IMG/VR virus record: IMGVR_UViG_3300023083_000007
Span: 1 to 40,271 of that record
Length of the DNA stretch: 40,271 nt
Direction: 5' to 3' (one strand)
Source of the DNA: a virus
Below are positions 27,397 to 35,370 of this stretch, one piece after another; positions within the stretch are counted from its first letter, which is position 1, and each line of letters starts with the position of its first letter. The notes below the pieces were generated by a model. It saw nothing but the letters and a program-made list of their open reading frames with translations, was not told where the DNA came from and searched no databases. Both the position numbers and the translations under genes were made by a program.

Positions 27397-27905
27397 TAGA
27401 ATGATATGTTTTTAACGGCCTCAGCCATTTCTTTTTTAAATTGGACACTGTACTTGAAAAATGCGGGTAGTAGATACGCCTGCTCCCTAATCGTCCCGCG
27501 TCCCGTGAGGTAAAAGCGTTTCGCGATCGCTTGAAATTCTGGAGGTAATGAATTCACATAGTACGCCGCGCTTTGTCCTGTGCCAAATTCTGTCCAGGCT
27601 GCAATAGGCCCCGCCGCAATATCTACGAATACAGTTCCTTTTAAGCCCTTACTTGGCACATCTAAGTAGTATCCGATAGCCTGACTAATGGGCACCCAAT
27701 TGCGCCCTCTAGCGATGTCTGATTGCGATTCAGGCCCGTGAGTAGTTTCTATCGGCTCGGAAGGCCCTGGAGCGTCACGAATTGCTTGCAACTCCATATC
27801 GCCTAAATTTATTTCCACGATTCCCCGCGCATCCTTAGTAAAGTCCTCAGTAACCTTTTTAAGTGCAGCAGACATTTCCATGAAATTCCTAAATACTTTT
27901 GCCAT
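27396..27905 (-). CDS. HK97 gp10-like tail completion protein
   Basis: I chose ATG 27905 (MAKVFRNFMEM), 4 nt after the previous stop; a longer frame to 27941 would lie inside the upstream gene. The 169-aa protein resembles HK97-gp10/neck-type proteins: an N-terminal helix with ALKKVTEDFTKDAR, a central VFVDIAAGPIAAWTEFGTG segment, and a C-terminal helix. It takes part in joining tail and head. Confidence 0.7.
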   Translation of the reverse strand: MAKVFRNFMEMSAALKKVTEDFTKDARGIVEINLGDMELQAIRDAPGPSEPIETTHGPESQSDIARGRNWVPISQAIGYYLDVPSKGLKGTVFVDIAAGPIAAWTEFGTGQSAAYYVNSLPPEFQAIAKRFYLTGRGTIREQAYLLPAFFKYSVQFKKEMAEAVKNISF

Positions 27906-27909
27906 ATAT

Positions 27910-28260
27910 CTACCTCTCCGGCAAAGCTTCAGCCTTACCAATAATAACCAGCCATTCCTTCGCTACGAAATCAACCTCAGCCGTAATAACTGTAAAATAT
28001 TGCCCCCTCCATTTAATACGCATATCAGGCGTTACAAACTTATCTTGCCTATAGCGTACTGTAAACGTTACAGCGGGAGTTAGTATGTCTTGTAAAGCTT
28101 GTAACGTCCTGTCTGCTCTAATCTGGTCGGTCATAGCTGAGGTAGCCCAATATAGAACGTCTAAGGGGTAAGTGCCACCGCTGCCATCTTCGACAAGTGA
28201 CTGCTTATATATCTCAATACTCTGGTTTAAATCGCCAGATGTGATTAGCTTTTTTTTCAT
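27910..28260 (-). CDS. Head-tail joining / head closure protein
   Basis: This 116-aa protein has the pattern of the phage head-tail adaptor family (SPP1 gp16 / HK97 gp7-like): SGDLNQSIEIYK at the start, a beta-rich middle with WATSAMTDQIRAD, VTFTVRYRQ, and MRIKWRGQYFTV near the end. It forms the ring that closes the connector after packaging. It overlaps the connector gene upstream by ATGA. Confidence 0.8.
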   Translation of the reverse strand: MKKKLITSGDLNQSIEIYKQSLVEDGSGGTYPLDVLYWATSAMTDQIRADRTLQALQDILTPAVTFTVRYRQDKFVTPDMRIKWRGQYFTVITAEVDFVAKEWLVIIGKAEALPER

Positions 28261-28805
28261 ATCACCAAATTCCTAGAGTACCGACTTGCCATATTCAAAG
28301 CGGTCTGACTAACCATTGGCCCCTCTGGCTGTCCACGTAACTTATACATGTGGTCAATTTGTGCTAACAAAGCTAATTTAAGCGTCTGTGGCAATACTTC
28401 ATAGCCCGTTTGATAGATACACTTGTACAACGGTTCGTCTCCTACACGGCCAAATGGCGTGTATTCAGCATAACCTCCAGATATAGAATAAAACCATTGC
28501 CCATCAGTATTACCGTTCCAATTTACCCATATAGATTTAGCTTGATAACCATCAGTCGAATATTCCACGTCTTCCCCTTCGCTATCTTTCACGCTGACAA
28601 TAGCAATAGTAGGGCTTAACGGTAATTCTTGCTTACACCCGTTCCATTGAAACTCTAATTCCATCGGCACAAGTCCTATGTTCAATTCATCCTGCATAAT
28701 CTGTCTTGCCGCACCCGCAGTAAGTTCCAGGAAACTATCCTCAGCCACATAGTCAGCGTCAATGCGTAGGAATGCTTTTATCTCTTGTAAGGTTACTGGT
28801 TCCAT
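28257..28805 (-). CDS. Head-tail connector protein (gp6-like)
   Basis: A 182-aa protein of the HK97 gp6/phage gp15 adaptor type. It starts with VTLQEIKAFLRIDADY, then ELTAGAARQIMQDEL, a strand-rich middle with LPLSPTIAIVSV, and a C-terminal helical part. It docks on the portal. A TATATTTG box (28835-28828) lies 22 nt upstream of the ATG and is divergent from the plus-strand gene at 28859. Confidence 0.8.
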   Translation of the reverse strand: MEPVTLQEIKAFLRIDADYVAEDSFLELTAGAARQIMQDELNIGLVPMELEFQWNGCKQELPLSPTIAIVSVKDSEGEDVEYSTDGYQAKSIWVNWNGNTDGQWFYSISGGYAEYTPFGRVGDEPLYKCIYQTGYEVLPQTLKLALLAQIDHMYKLRGQPEGPMVSQTALNMASRYSRNLVI

Positions 28806-28827
28806 AATGTAACAATAATGTTATAAG

Positions 28828-28835
28828 CAAATATA
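28828..28835 (-). promoter_or_regulatory. -7 box upstream of the connector gene
   Basis: TATATTTG on the minus strand, 22 nt before the connector ATG. No TTG lies 18-20 nt upstream. It is 12 bp from the opposing TACATTTG box at 28848-28855. Confidence 0.45.
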
Positions 28836-28847
28836 GTTAATTGGGCT

Positions 28848-28855
28848 TACATTTG
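28848..28855 (+). promoter_or_regulatory. -7 box of the 28859 gene, leaderless type
   Basis: TACATTTG ends 3 nt before ATG 28859. The -33 element is not clear. It faces away from the connector -7 box. Confidence 0.5.
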
Positions 28856-28858
28856 GGA

Positions 28859-29332
28859 ATGGAAGCGAATGAATTAAAAATAGGAAATTTAGTATACACC
28901 AAGACTGTATCTATGGATATGAATGGTACTAAGTTTGGTCAAGCCGAAACGGTAGTAAAAGGAATAACCGAAACTGGTATAACCCCTTACCTGTTTAAAG
29001 GCGCTTATGTTACTGAAATGCGAGACGAGCACTTATTATCGAACTTAGAACCTATCCCTTTAACTGATGAATGGTTGCATAAATTAGGCTTTGAACATCC
29101 GAAAGGAGATACAAACACCGAGAATGCGTTCGTCAAAAATGATGTGATAATATACAAGTCTATTGATCAATACCGTTTAGGTGTTTTCCAAAACGCAATT
29201 TATGACGATACTGTTGGGCCGAAATATTATGAGCCCACTCCTTTTATTATTTTAACAGTTCATGGGCTTCAAAATATGTTTCACTCTTTAACAGGGTTGG
29301 AATTAATCCAATTGTCTGGCGCTCACGTATAG
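28859..29332 (+). CDS. Conserved Bacteroidota phage protein, 157 aa
   Basis: I chose ATG 28859; the TTG at 28841 lies upstream of the -7 box. The protein starts NELKIGNLVYTK and contains PIPLTDEWLHKLGFE and an ending VHGLQNMFHSLTGLEL, a pattern I associate with a frequent unnamed protein family in Bacteroidota phages and prophages. It is soluble and mixed alpha/beta; function is unknown. It stands alone on the plus strand between the fibre and connector genes and ends in a bidirectional terminator. Confidence 0.75.
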   Translation: MEANELKIGNLVYTKTVSMDMNGTKFGQAETVVKGITETGITPYLFKGAYVTEMRDEHLLSNLEPIPLTDEWLHKLGFEHPKGDTNTENAFVKNDVIIYKSIDQYRLGVFQNAIYDDTVGPKYYEPTPFIILTVHGLQNMFHSLTGLELIQLSGAHV

Positions 29333-29333
29333 A

Positions 29334-29369
29334 AAACCCTATCCAATTGTTATAAGGGATAGGGTTTTT
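29334..29369. terminator. Bidirectional terminator
   Basis: AAACCCTATCC (29334-29344) pairs perfectly with GGATAGGGTTT (29357-29367) around 12 nt. TTTTT follows on the plus strand and TTTT on the minus strand, so it can end both the plus gene at 29332 and the leftward fibre gene at 29382. Confidence 0.85.
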
Positions 29370-29381
29370 GAGGTGGGGTGT

Positions 29382-31553
29382 TTAGGCTATGTTTACTTGT
29401 ACTTTTATCACCTGTGAAGCTGGATCAATTGCGCCTGTACTAATATTTGTAGCCCTAACTACTATTGTATCATCAGCACTTACATAAGCTGAATAGGTTA
29501 TACCTGCTGTCGGAGTTAAAGGTGTGGCAGTTGCGTTCATTCCAGCTTTTGCCCCATAACATAGAGCTGTGGCAGAATCCAAGAATGAATCAGCAGCGAT
29601 AGAAGCAAAATCTATAGTTAACGACCTCGATACAAATCCTTTTAATGCTTGCGTAATTACCTTTGAAGTAAGTAAGTGCCCTGCATCATTTAAGTGTAGC
29701 GTATCTGCCAAGTACGAATTTGGTGCACCCGTATCAACCATTGGACTGTATGTATCAACGAATAGAACATTTTTGTTTTTTGCGGCAAGTGCTGCTCTTG
29801 CTATATAAGCTAACTGTTTAGTCGTATTTCGGCCATCATTCGCATATGGAGGCGATAAAACCACCACCCTTGAACCAGCGTTTAAATAACCCTGAATAAC
29901 CGCCTCCAGTTGCACTCCATAATCAGAAATGATAGTCGCATCCCCGTTAGTAGTCGCATCCGCAATGCCCTCGTCATTAGTCCCCGACATTATGAACTGA
30001 ACATGGGCAAATAAGGCTAATATAGAATCTGAATACCGCTGAACTAATCCTGCTCCAAAATTACCTTGCTGTCTTGTTTGCGTCCCAGGAGCACCTATGT
30101 TGACCTCAACAGCCCCCATTTCTACACTTGTTAAGTAGCTAAACCTTTTTAATGGCGTAGTAGCTCCTTGTCCAGTGGGAATTGAATCACCTCCCCATCT
30201 GTAAATTGTCCCGTCTAACTTTACTCTACCCACTTTTTGGTATAGCCTATACAATGATTTAGATAAACTAGAAGACTGCGCTTTAGTCATTCCTGATGTA
30301 ACAATGAAACAACCAATATTCCCTGTTGCGTAACTAGCATTGGTGTTAATTGTATCCTTAAATATGGTAAGTTCTGTGTCTATAGATCCCGCAGTAATAG
30401 GAAGTATTGTGGTGTTATCAATAACTAATGCCCCATTAATATACGATTGGTATGTGGTTAAGGAAGACACATTGAACATCCTAAAACCCTTGCCCCCTAT
30501 TGATGTAGTCCCCATATATCTACCCCGAAAACTAACATCCTGAGCAGGATTTAGCACGTATATGTTTGGCAGTCCTGTAGTGGGGTTGTCCCCAAACAAA
30601 TGCCCTGCACCCCCATAATTATCCGCAACAAGGTAGGCTAATCCGAAATTCCCAGAATTTAACCCTTGAACTGATGGAATAATCCCTGTTCTAATTTGCT
30701 TCGCAACTGTCGTATTGTTCACGTTAACATAAAAACCGATACCTTTTACGTAGTCTGTTTCAGCTAGACCTACATTTATCATTGAGGGGACACCTCCTGT
30801 CTCAATTATCAATTTGACTAACGCGCCCGCCAAATTATTGCCTAACATTGGCGCAAACCCTTTGATAAAAGAAAAGGTACCTTCTGATTTAGTTTCAACA
30901 ATAAAATCATCAATAGCGTTAACGTGCAACGTAGGTATTGTTGAATTTACAGCTATTATGTTTTTAACGTAAGCATAAGTTTCTGCTTGTAAAACAGATG
31001 CGCTTAAAATAGCAGCATCCGTAGTAGCTTTATTAGCATTATATACCGACTGATCAACCTTTAAGGCAATAGCAGCGTCTGTATTCGTTTTATTCGTAGT
31101 GTAAGTAGTAGTATCTACCTTACTCGAAATAGCCGTATTATAAGCCGAAACGAACGTATCATATACCGATTGTGCTACCTTACTTGCAACCGCGCTGTTA
31201 TTTGACGCTACGTATGCGTTATAAGCCGTTTGCAGGTTATTGAAGTCGGTTTGGCTTGCTTTACCTGCCAATGCGCTGATAATGGCCGTCAAGTCCTGAT
31301 CTCCGGTATTTACGCCAGAAATGTCACTAATGCCCAACTTCAGTAAAATGCTTTCCCTCGTTTCAGAACCTCCACCGCCTCCACCAGAAGCATCAATCAA
31401 GGCTTGTACCTGTGCTGCATTTAGCTTTGTACTCATGGTAGATATCAACTCTGCTATTGACAGCGCTGAATTATCCCCCTGTACGCCTATTGTATTGATG
31501 ATTGCTACCATTTGAGCAACAGTCATGCCGTTAGTTACTGGTGTATTCGCCAT
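29382..31553 (-). CDS. Tail fibre with coiled coils and SGNH esterase domain
   Basis: The 723-aa protein begins with a conserved fibre segment, a poly-Gly linker (57-62) and SGVNTGDQDLT (79-89), then coiled-coil-like repeats built on SKVDxxxYxT (about 95-190). A beta region (200-440) leads to an SGNH hydrolase (about 445-640): GDS with Ser457, SGTND (523-527), and DTLH giving Asp617 and His620. A C-terminal beta domain (645-723) may bind sugar or close the trimer. It probably deacylates surface glycan on adsorption. Unusually, it sits within the head module, with its own promoter and flanking terminators. Confidence 0.85.
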   Translation of the reverse strand: MANTPVTNGMTVAQMVAIINTIGVQGDNSALSIAELISTMSTKLNAAQVQALIDASGGGGGGSETRESILLKLGISDISGVNTGDQDLTAIISALAGKASQTDFNNLQTAYNAYVASNNSAVASKVAQSVYDTFVSAYNTAISSKVDTTTYTTNKTNTDAAIALKVDQSVYNANKATTDAAILSASVLQAETYAYVKNIIAVNSTIPTLHVNAIDDFIVETKSEGTFSFIKGFAPMLGNNLAGALVKLIIETGGVPSMINVGLAETDYVKGIGFYVNVNNTTVAKQIRTGIIPSVQGLNSGNFGLAYLVADNYGGAGHLFGDNPTTGLPNIYVLNPAQDVSFRGRYMGTTSIGGKGFRMFNVSSLTTYQSYINGALVIDNTTILPITAGSIDTELTIFKDTINTNASYATGNIGCFIVTSGMTKAQSSSLSKSLYRLYQKVGRVKLDGTIYRWGGDSIPTGQGATTPLKRFSYLTSVEMGAVEVNIGAPGTQTRQQGNFGAGLVQRYSDSILALFAHVQFIMSGTNDEGIADATTNGDATIISDYGVQLEAVIQGYLNAGSRVVVLSPPYANDGRNTTKQLAYIARAALAAKNKNVLFVDTYSPMVDTGAPNSYLADTLHLNDAGHLLTSKVITQALKGFVSRSLTIDFASIAADSFLDSATALCYGAKAGMNATATPLTPTAGITYSAYVSADDTIVVRATNISTGAIDPASQVIKVQVNIA

Positions 31554-31675
31554 TATGTAAAGTTTACTATTTTTGTGAAATCCAATGTTAAAGCAAAATC
31601 AACCAAACCACCAGGGAATTGATCGGTCTCTGAGTCATTAAGCAGCCGGATAAACCTGATTTGAAAGCCTGACAT
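31553..31675 (-). CDS. Hypothetical 40-aa protein coupled to the tail fibre
   Basis: ATG 31675 to TAA 31555-31553, the stop overlapping the fibre start by TAATG. The peptide (MSGFQIRFIRLLNDSETDQF...) is predicted to be beta-rich and is unrecognised. It lies directly behind the promoter at 31695-31725, so it is the first gene of the fibre unit, perhaps serving to couple fibre translation. Confidence 0.55.
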   Translation of the reverse strand: MSGFQIRFIRLLNDSETDQFPGGLVDFALTLDFTKIVNFT

Positions 31676-31694
31676 TTGTATTATTTTAGTTACG

Positions 31695-31725
31695 TAAAGA
31701 TATATAATAAAAAAGCCCCTACCAA
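31695..31725 (-). promoter_or_regulatory. Promoter of the tail-fibre unit, overlapping a terminator
   Basis: TTG (31725-31723), 20 nt, TATCTTTA (31702-31695) on the minus strand. The last base of the -7 box differs from consensus. The -33 part lies in the loop of the terminator at 31708-31741, so upstream transcription ends and new transcription begins within about 45 bp. The extended motif TATCTTTACGT also occurs at 15631-15638. Confidence 0.55.
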
Positions 31726-31741
31726 ATTAATGATAAGGGCT
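31708..31741 (-). terminator. Terminator after the capsid genes
   Basis: On the minus strand AGCCCTTA (31741-31734) pairs with TAGGGGCT (31721-31714) with one mismatch, followed by TTTTTT. It ends the capsid unit just below the 73-aa gene. Confidence 0.75.
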
Positions 31742-31756
31742 AATATGGATAAGTTA

Positions 31757-31978
31757 CTAATCTTCTTTTTTGGTGTACTTCTTAGCGATTTTCTGATCAA
31801 TCAAAGCCTGGCCTTTTATTTTATGAGGGCTTATAATGTCGCCTTTATTGTAAAACTTTGTGGCTTCAATGATTTCGACAGTCATCCTATCGTTGTAATT
31901 GATCTTAGTTTCTTTCTCAGCGTGTTCAGCGATCATCTTTCGTGAATCAAACGCCTTAACTTTTGCTTCTTCTGGCAT
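31757..31978 (-). CDS. Hypothetical protein downstream of the major capsid, 73 aa
   Basis: A small, highly charged protein (MPEEAKVKAFDSRKMIAEHA...) rich in Lys and Glu, ending KKYTKKED. In this position some phages encode small capsid or head-completion proteins; a decoration or packaging-related role is possible but not shown. It is separated from the capsid gene by a hairpin (32005-32024) and followed by the 31708-31741 terminator. Confidence 0.6.
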   Translation of the reverse strand: MPEEAKVKAFDSRKMIAEHAEKETKINYNDRMTVEIIEATKFYNKGDIISPHKIKGQALIDQKIAKKYTKKED

Positions 31979-32004
31979 GTTAATATTATAATGGTTATTT
32001 ATTT

Positions 32005-32024
32005 AGCCCCCGGTTAAAGGGGCT
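32005..32024 (-). other. Hairpin between capsid and 73-aa genes
   Basis: AGCCCC pairs with GGGGCT around an 8-nt loop just after the capsid stop. No T-run follows on the minus strand, so it may stabilise the capsid mRNA or act as an attenuator that lowers expression of the next gene. Confidence 0.5.
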
Positions 32025-32029
32025 GTTAA

Positions 32030-33415
32030 TTATACGGCTGCAATGTCGGTTAAAACGTCAGCAATCGTGTCGTAAAGGATTGCGCCTCTATCAGACTGCT
32101 TGATGTAACCCTGTGCAAATGTTTCGATCTTCTTAGAAACTAAGTTCCTTGAAAAATCGTCATTCTCATAACCTTCGTTATAAATTGCATTCTCAGAGAT
32201 AACCAATCTATATTTTTTCAGATCACCAACCAAAATAGCGGTAGCTGGAATTTTATTGGTAAACTCTACTTCAACATCACCAATTGTTTTTCCGTTAGGT
32301 GCAACGAATGGAGCAATCACATAACGACCTTCGCCGTCTTTGATGCCAGCCATTTGAGCCATCCAAACAGTATTGAGAACTGCGGTTATTTTGCCGTTAT
32401 AGTTAGCTAAACGAATAGCTGTAGCCATGGCCATAACAACATCCCAAATATTAGCTTCTGCATAATAAGCAGCCAATTGAGCCGGAACAACAAAGGCTGA
32501 TGCCTGAGCAACAATACCATTCAGGTTATTGCCGGTGTTATCGCCTGTTAATACAGCAGTATCTAAAACTTGCTCGATCAACTCGTTTGCATGCTCCCTA
32601 AAGTCAGTAACAACAGCAGGGGCGTGGTACATTAGGCGTGTAGTCATTTTCCAACGTTCTGCAAGCTCTTTTGTTTGCAGTGAAGTAGTTTTATACTCTA
32701 CATCAATTAAAGGTTTTAATGCGCCCTCTGCTATAAACTGAGCTGTACCTTCTTCATTGATACGGTCAGTATAATAAATGTTCTCAGTTCCCGGCTGATA
32801 AGTAACCGTAACTAAACGCATAAAAATAGGAGCCGGCTTTGGAACGTGACCGATTTCATTGTCTATATAGTTGCCAAATAATGGTGAAAATCCACCCACT
32901 ACGTTAGGCACAACGTTGGCAGTAGTCATTAAAGCAGGCGCTTTAAACTCGAAAGTTTCGTTATACTTCGCGTTACCTTTGTCGGTTCCAGTTTTAAAGC
33001 CGTTATCGGTAATGTTTTTCTCAACAAACTCAACAAAAATACCTTTTTTATTAGCCTCAGATCCTTTGTTTTTGAATGCCAGTGCAAGCGCATCATGCTG
33101 CTTTTGCATTTCTTTAACGATTTCAGTAACCGTTTTTTCAGTACCGTCAAAATCTTCAACCTTTGCCACTTTAAAGGCTGCATTTACAGCATTGGAGATA
33201 ACAGTTTTAGCCTCTTCAGAAGTTAACCCTTTAGTCAATAGATCTGGTAAAATAGCCGTTACTTCTTCTTTTGCCGCTTGTTTAACTGCCGCAAGTGCTG
33301 CAACTTTCTTTTGTTCGTCTGTCAAACCGTTACCTTCACCCCCGTCTGGAGATAAATTAGCGCGGAAAAATGCAGAACCAAGCCCTGACATTGCAGGAAT
33401 AAATACTTTTTTCAT
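32030..33415 (-). CDS. Major capsid protein, HK97 fold
   Basis: A 461-aa protein whose layout fits HK97-type capsid proteins. Residues 1-120 form an Ala/Lys/Glu-rich helical segment (DEQKKVAALAAVKQAAKEEV), probably a scaffolding delta domain removed on maturation. The rest is the shell domain, with VPNVVGGFSPLFGN near the mature N-terminus, EGALKPLIDVEY, KTTSLQTKELAERWKMT, and QGYIKQSDRGAIL near the end, all common in this family. It follows a putative protease gene by 8 bp. It forms the icosahedral head. Confidence 0.85.
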   Translation of the reverse strand: MKKVFIPAMSGLGSAFFRANLSPDGGEGNGLTDEQKKVAALAAVKQAAKEEVTAILPDLLTKGLTSEEAKTVISNAVNAAFKVAKVEDFDGTEKTVTEIVKEMQKQHDALALAFKNKGSEANKKGIFVEFVEKNITDNGFKTGTDKGNAKYNETFEFKAPALMTTANVVPNVVGGFSPLFGNYIDNEIGHVPKPAPIFMRLVTVTYQPGTENIYYTDRINEEGTAQFIAEGALKPLIDVEYKTTSLQTKELAERWKMTTRLMYHAPAVVTDFREHANELIEQVLDTAVLTGDNTGNNLNGIVAQASAFVVPAQLAAYYAEANIWDVVMAMATAIRLANYNGKITAVLNTVWMAQMAGIKDGEGRYVIAPFVAPNGKTIGDVEVEFTNKIPATAILVGDLKKYRLVISENAIYNEGYENDDFSRNLVSKKIETFAQGYIKQSDRGAILYDTIADVLTDIAAV

Positions 33416-33422
33416 GTTATTG

Positions 33423-34229
33423 TTAATTTAAATAAATGTCCCAATAGGACTTAGTCGACTGCTCTAAACGCGGGTCTGGTGTTGCTTGACTGTCTTCGGA
33501 CGGGTCAATATTTTTGTTAGGCAAAGTGCCTGTTAATTCATTGCTACCTGCAATTACGCAGGATATTTCAATCAGCTTAGCTTCTTTTACAAAGAAACAG
33601 TATCCTAATTGTTCAGCCTTAGCATAGTTTCCCAATTTAGGCGCGTATTGACTCCAAATGCCGTATTCTTCTTTACGTTCAGGGTCATTAATACCTAGCA
33701 TGATATTAACGTATTGCATCCCCACTGAGTGCTGATTAATCAACCCATCTTTGTATTGCTCGAATATTGAAGGGTTCATAGATCTCTTAATTAGGGAATC
33801 CATAAACAAAGCCATTGTCTGCCCACTTTTATTAACCCCTAAATCAGTCCAATTTATATATTTCTCATATACTGCCTGAGGTATACCCACTTTAGCCATT
33901 AACTGAGCAACATGGTCATGGAAGTGATTAATGTTTTTTGCCCCCTTTTGCTCTATGCTATTTGCAAATACATTGTCTAAATGTGAATCTTCATGAGAGT
34001 CCATCCAGTTATAAGTATTCCCTATAACAGTCCTTTTAATTTGAGAATCTGTATCCTGGTTGTTTGTTTCGTTAAGAGACTTAATTACGCTTTCCTCGAA
34101 TTTAGATGTACCGAAAGGGTCTACCAACTTAATAGCTGATTTCTTAAGGTTAACTAAATCCTTTTTGTTCTCCACTAGGTAGTCAAACTTTTCGGACTTA
34201 TTCGTAAACTCTGGAAGGATTATTTTCAT
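33423..34229 (-). CDS. Putative prohead protease-like head protein
   Basis: This 268-aa protein lies between MuF and major capsid genes, where the maturation protease is expected. Candidate elements are WMDSHEDSHLDNVFANSI (about 75-92), NHFHDHVAQL (101-110) and INQHSVGMQYV (164-174); the His-Ser pair and following strand recall the HK97-type protease core. The C-terminal 40 residues are polar and probably disordered. The N-terminal segment of the capsid protein would be the substrate. Assignment rests mainly on gene order and these partial motifs. Confidence 0.5.
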   Translation of the reverse strand: MKIILPEFTNKSEKFDYLVENKKDLVNLKKSAIKLVDPFGTSKFEESVIKSLNETNNQDTDSQIKRTVIGNTYNWMDSHEDSHLDNVFANSIEQKGAKNINHFHDHVAQLMAKVGIPQAVYEKYINWTDLGVNKSGQTMALFMDSLIKRSMNPSIFEQYKDGLINQHSVGMQYVNIMLGINDPERKEEYGIWSQYAPKLGNYAKAEQLGYCFFVKEAKLIEISCVIAGSNELTGTLPNKNIDPSEDSQATPDPRLEQSTKSYWDIYLN

Positions 34230-34321
34230 TTTCTAACGATTACCTGCTCTTTTACTTTTTTAACCTTATCCGCTTTAAGCTTTTTAATTTCCTCGTCGGT
34301 CAATTTTTTCTTATCGCTCAT
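34226..34321 (-). CDS. Lys-rich microprotein, 31 aa
   Basis: ATG 34321 to TGA 34228-34226, overlapping the next gene by ATGA. The peptide (MSDKKKLTDEEIKKLKADKV...) is a charged, probable single helix. A promoter (TATATTTG at 34354-34347) lies 25 nt upstream, so it opens the protease/capsid unit. It may serve chiefly for translational coupling. Confidence 0.55.
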   Translation of the reverse strand: MSDKKKLTDEEIKKLKADKVKKVKEQVIVRK

Positions 34322-34346
34322 CTCATTCACTTGTTTGTTACAATAG

Positions 34347-34375
34347 CAAATATACATAATAATCCGAAATAGCAA
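34347..34375 (-). promoter_or_regulatory. Promoter of the protease/capsid unit
   Basis: TTG (34375-34373), 18 nt, TATATTTG (34354-34347) on the minus strand. The leader to ATG 34321 is 25 nt and contains TGTTACA (34336-34342). Confidence 0.6.
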
Positions 34376-34383
34376 ATAAATAA

Positions 34384-35220
34384 TTAACTCGCCCCAGAAA
34401 GCTTGCCGTTAACAATTCTGCCACGTTTGACATATTGCTGATATCTTGCCTCACCCATTAAACTTTGAGTGCAGCGACAATTTAGGCGGTTTTTCGCTTC
34501 CAACTCCACATCGCCAGGCCTATCGCAGAGATCGCCTCTAAGGGAATATCTATCTCCCATCGGGATGATAGTGTCATTCGTTTCTAAATGCGTGTCGCGT
34601 TCGCCCTTTATACGGCCTAACCAAACTTTATACCCTTCACCATTTCCCTGCTGTTCAATCCAAGATTTAGCGGCTATTTCTTTGCCTAGGTTCGCAATTG
34701 TGCTGGTTTCGGTTCTCGATATAGTCAGTCCTCTACCTTTGTTGATGTCAAATATTTCTCTGTTGAATATCCTAATCCTACCTAATCGATCTAGCCCGAT
34801 CTCGTAACCATTCGTCAAAGCGCGTCTGACATTCTCTATAGTTGTTTGATTGAGTAAGTCTTCAATGCCGGTTATATATTCTATTGCTGCGCGCCTAAGT
34901 TTGCCGCTCCAGATGTCTTTCAGGAAGTCAATTGCTGATGCCTTATTTGCAACCCCATCTAGTCTACGTTGCCTGTAGTATTCTAGCCTAGCCATGCTCA
35001 TGCCGAACTGCTCATACAATTGAGGGTACATATTACGCCATACAGAACGATCGATAAGCATTTCTACAGGGACATTCTCAACGCCATTGTTTTCAACCCA
35101 CGCTATCACATTTTCAACCTGCTTGTTTAATGCTCTCCTAACAATAGGCAACATCTGTTTCTCCGCGTTCTTGTGGAACCTGGCAAATTCTAATCGTTCC
35201 TGTTTGAATTCATTAAGCAT
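34384..35220 (-). CDS. MuF / SPP1 gp7-like head morphogenesis protein
   Basis: This 278-aa protein has the MuF layout: long N-terminal helices (1-130), a middle region with ISRTETSTIANLGKEIAAKS (about 169-188), and a C-terminal RDTHLETNDTIIPMGD...NRLNCRC segment (about 210-255) with paired cysteines, typical of the family. MuF proteins are minor head proteins associated with the portal and DNA ejection. It follows the portal and a short GTG-start gene, and overlaps that gene by 8 bp. Confidence 0.8.
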   Translation of the reverse strand: MLNEFKQERLEFARFHKNAEKQMLPIVRRALNKQVENVIAWVENNGVENVPVEMLIDRSVWRNMYPQLYEQFGMSMARLEYYRQRRLDGVANKASAIDFLKDIWSGKLRRAAIEYITGIEDLLNQTTIENVRRALTNGYEIGLDRLGRIRIFNREIFDINKGRGLTISRTETSTIANLGKEIAAKSWIEQQGNGEGYKVWLGRIKGERDTHLETNDTIIPMGDRYSLRGDLCDRPGDVELEAKNRLNCRCTQSLMGEARYQQYVKRGRIVNGKLSGAS

Positions 35221-35368
35221 CGTCTTCTGTTGTGATATTGTTAATGTTTAGCGTTTCGTCTAAATCAGTACTATCATTTATCAGCAGAAAAGCGTCTTCA
35301 AACCCGCGCTTGTATGCTTTCATGATTAACGACACGTCAGCAATAAGGGTATATTCAAGTTTTGCCAC
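35213..35368 (-). CDS. Small protein between portal and MuF, 51 aa, GTG start
   Basis: GTG 35368 lies 2 nt after the portal stop and the frame closes at TAA 35215-35213, 8 bp into the MuF gene. The product (V/MAKLEYTLIADVSLIMKAYK...) starts with a hydrophobic strand/helix and ends acidic (NITTEDDA). An ATG at codon 16 is an alternative start. It fills the only gap between portal and MuF; no family was recognised. Confidence 0.5.
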   Translation of the reverse strand: MAKLEYTLIADVSLIMKAYKRGFEDAFLLINDSTDLDETLNINNITTEDDA

Positions 35369-35370
35369 AT

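Noticed and set aside
32871-33431. A 186-codon plus-strand frame opposite the major capsid gene
   Set aside because: The capsid frame is strongly supported by order and motifs; the Ser/Ala/Phe-rich reverse frame is a shadow of Lys/Glu/Ala-rich codons.
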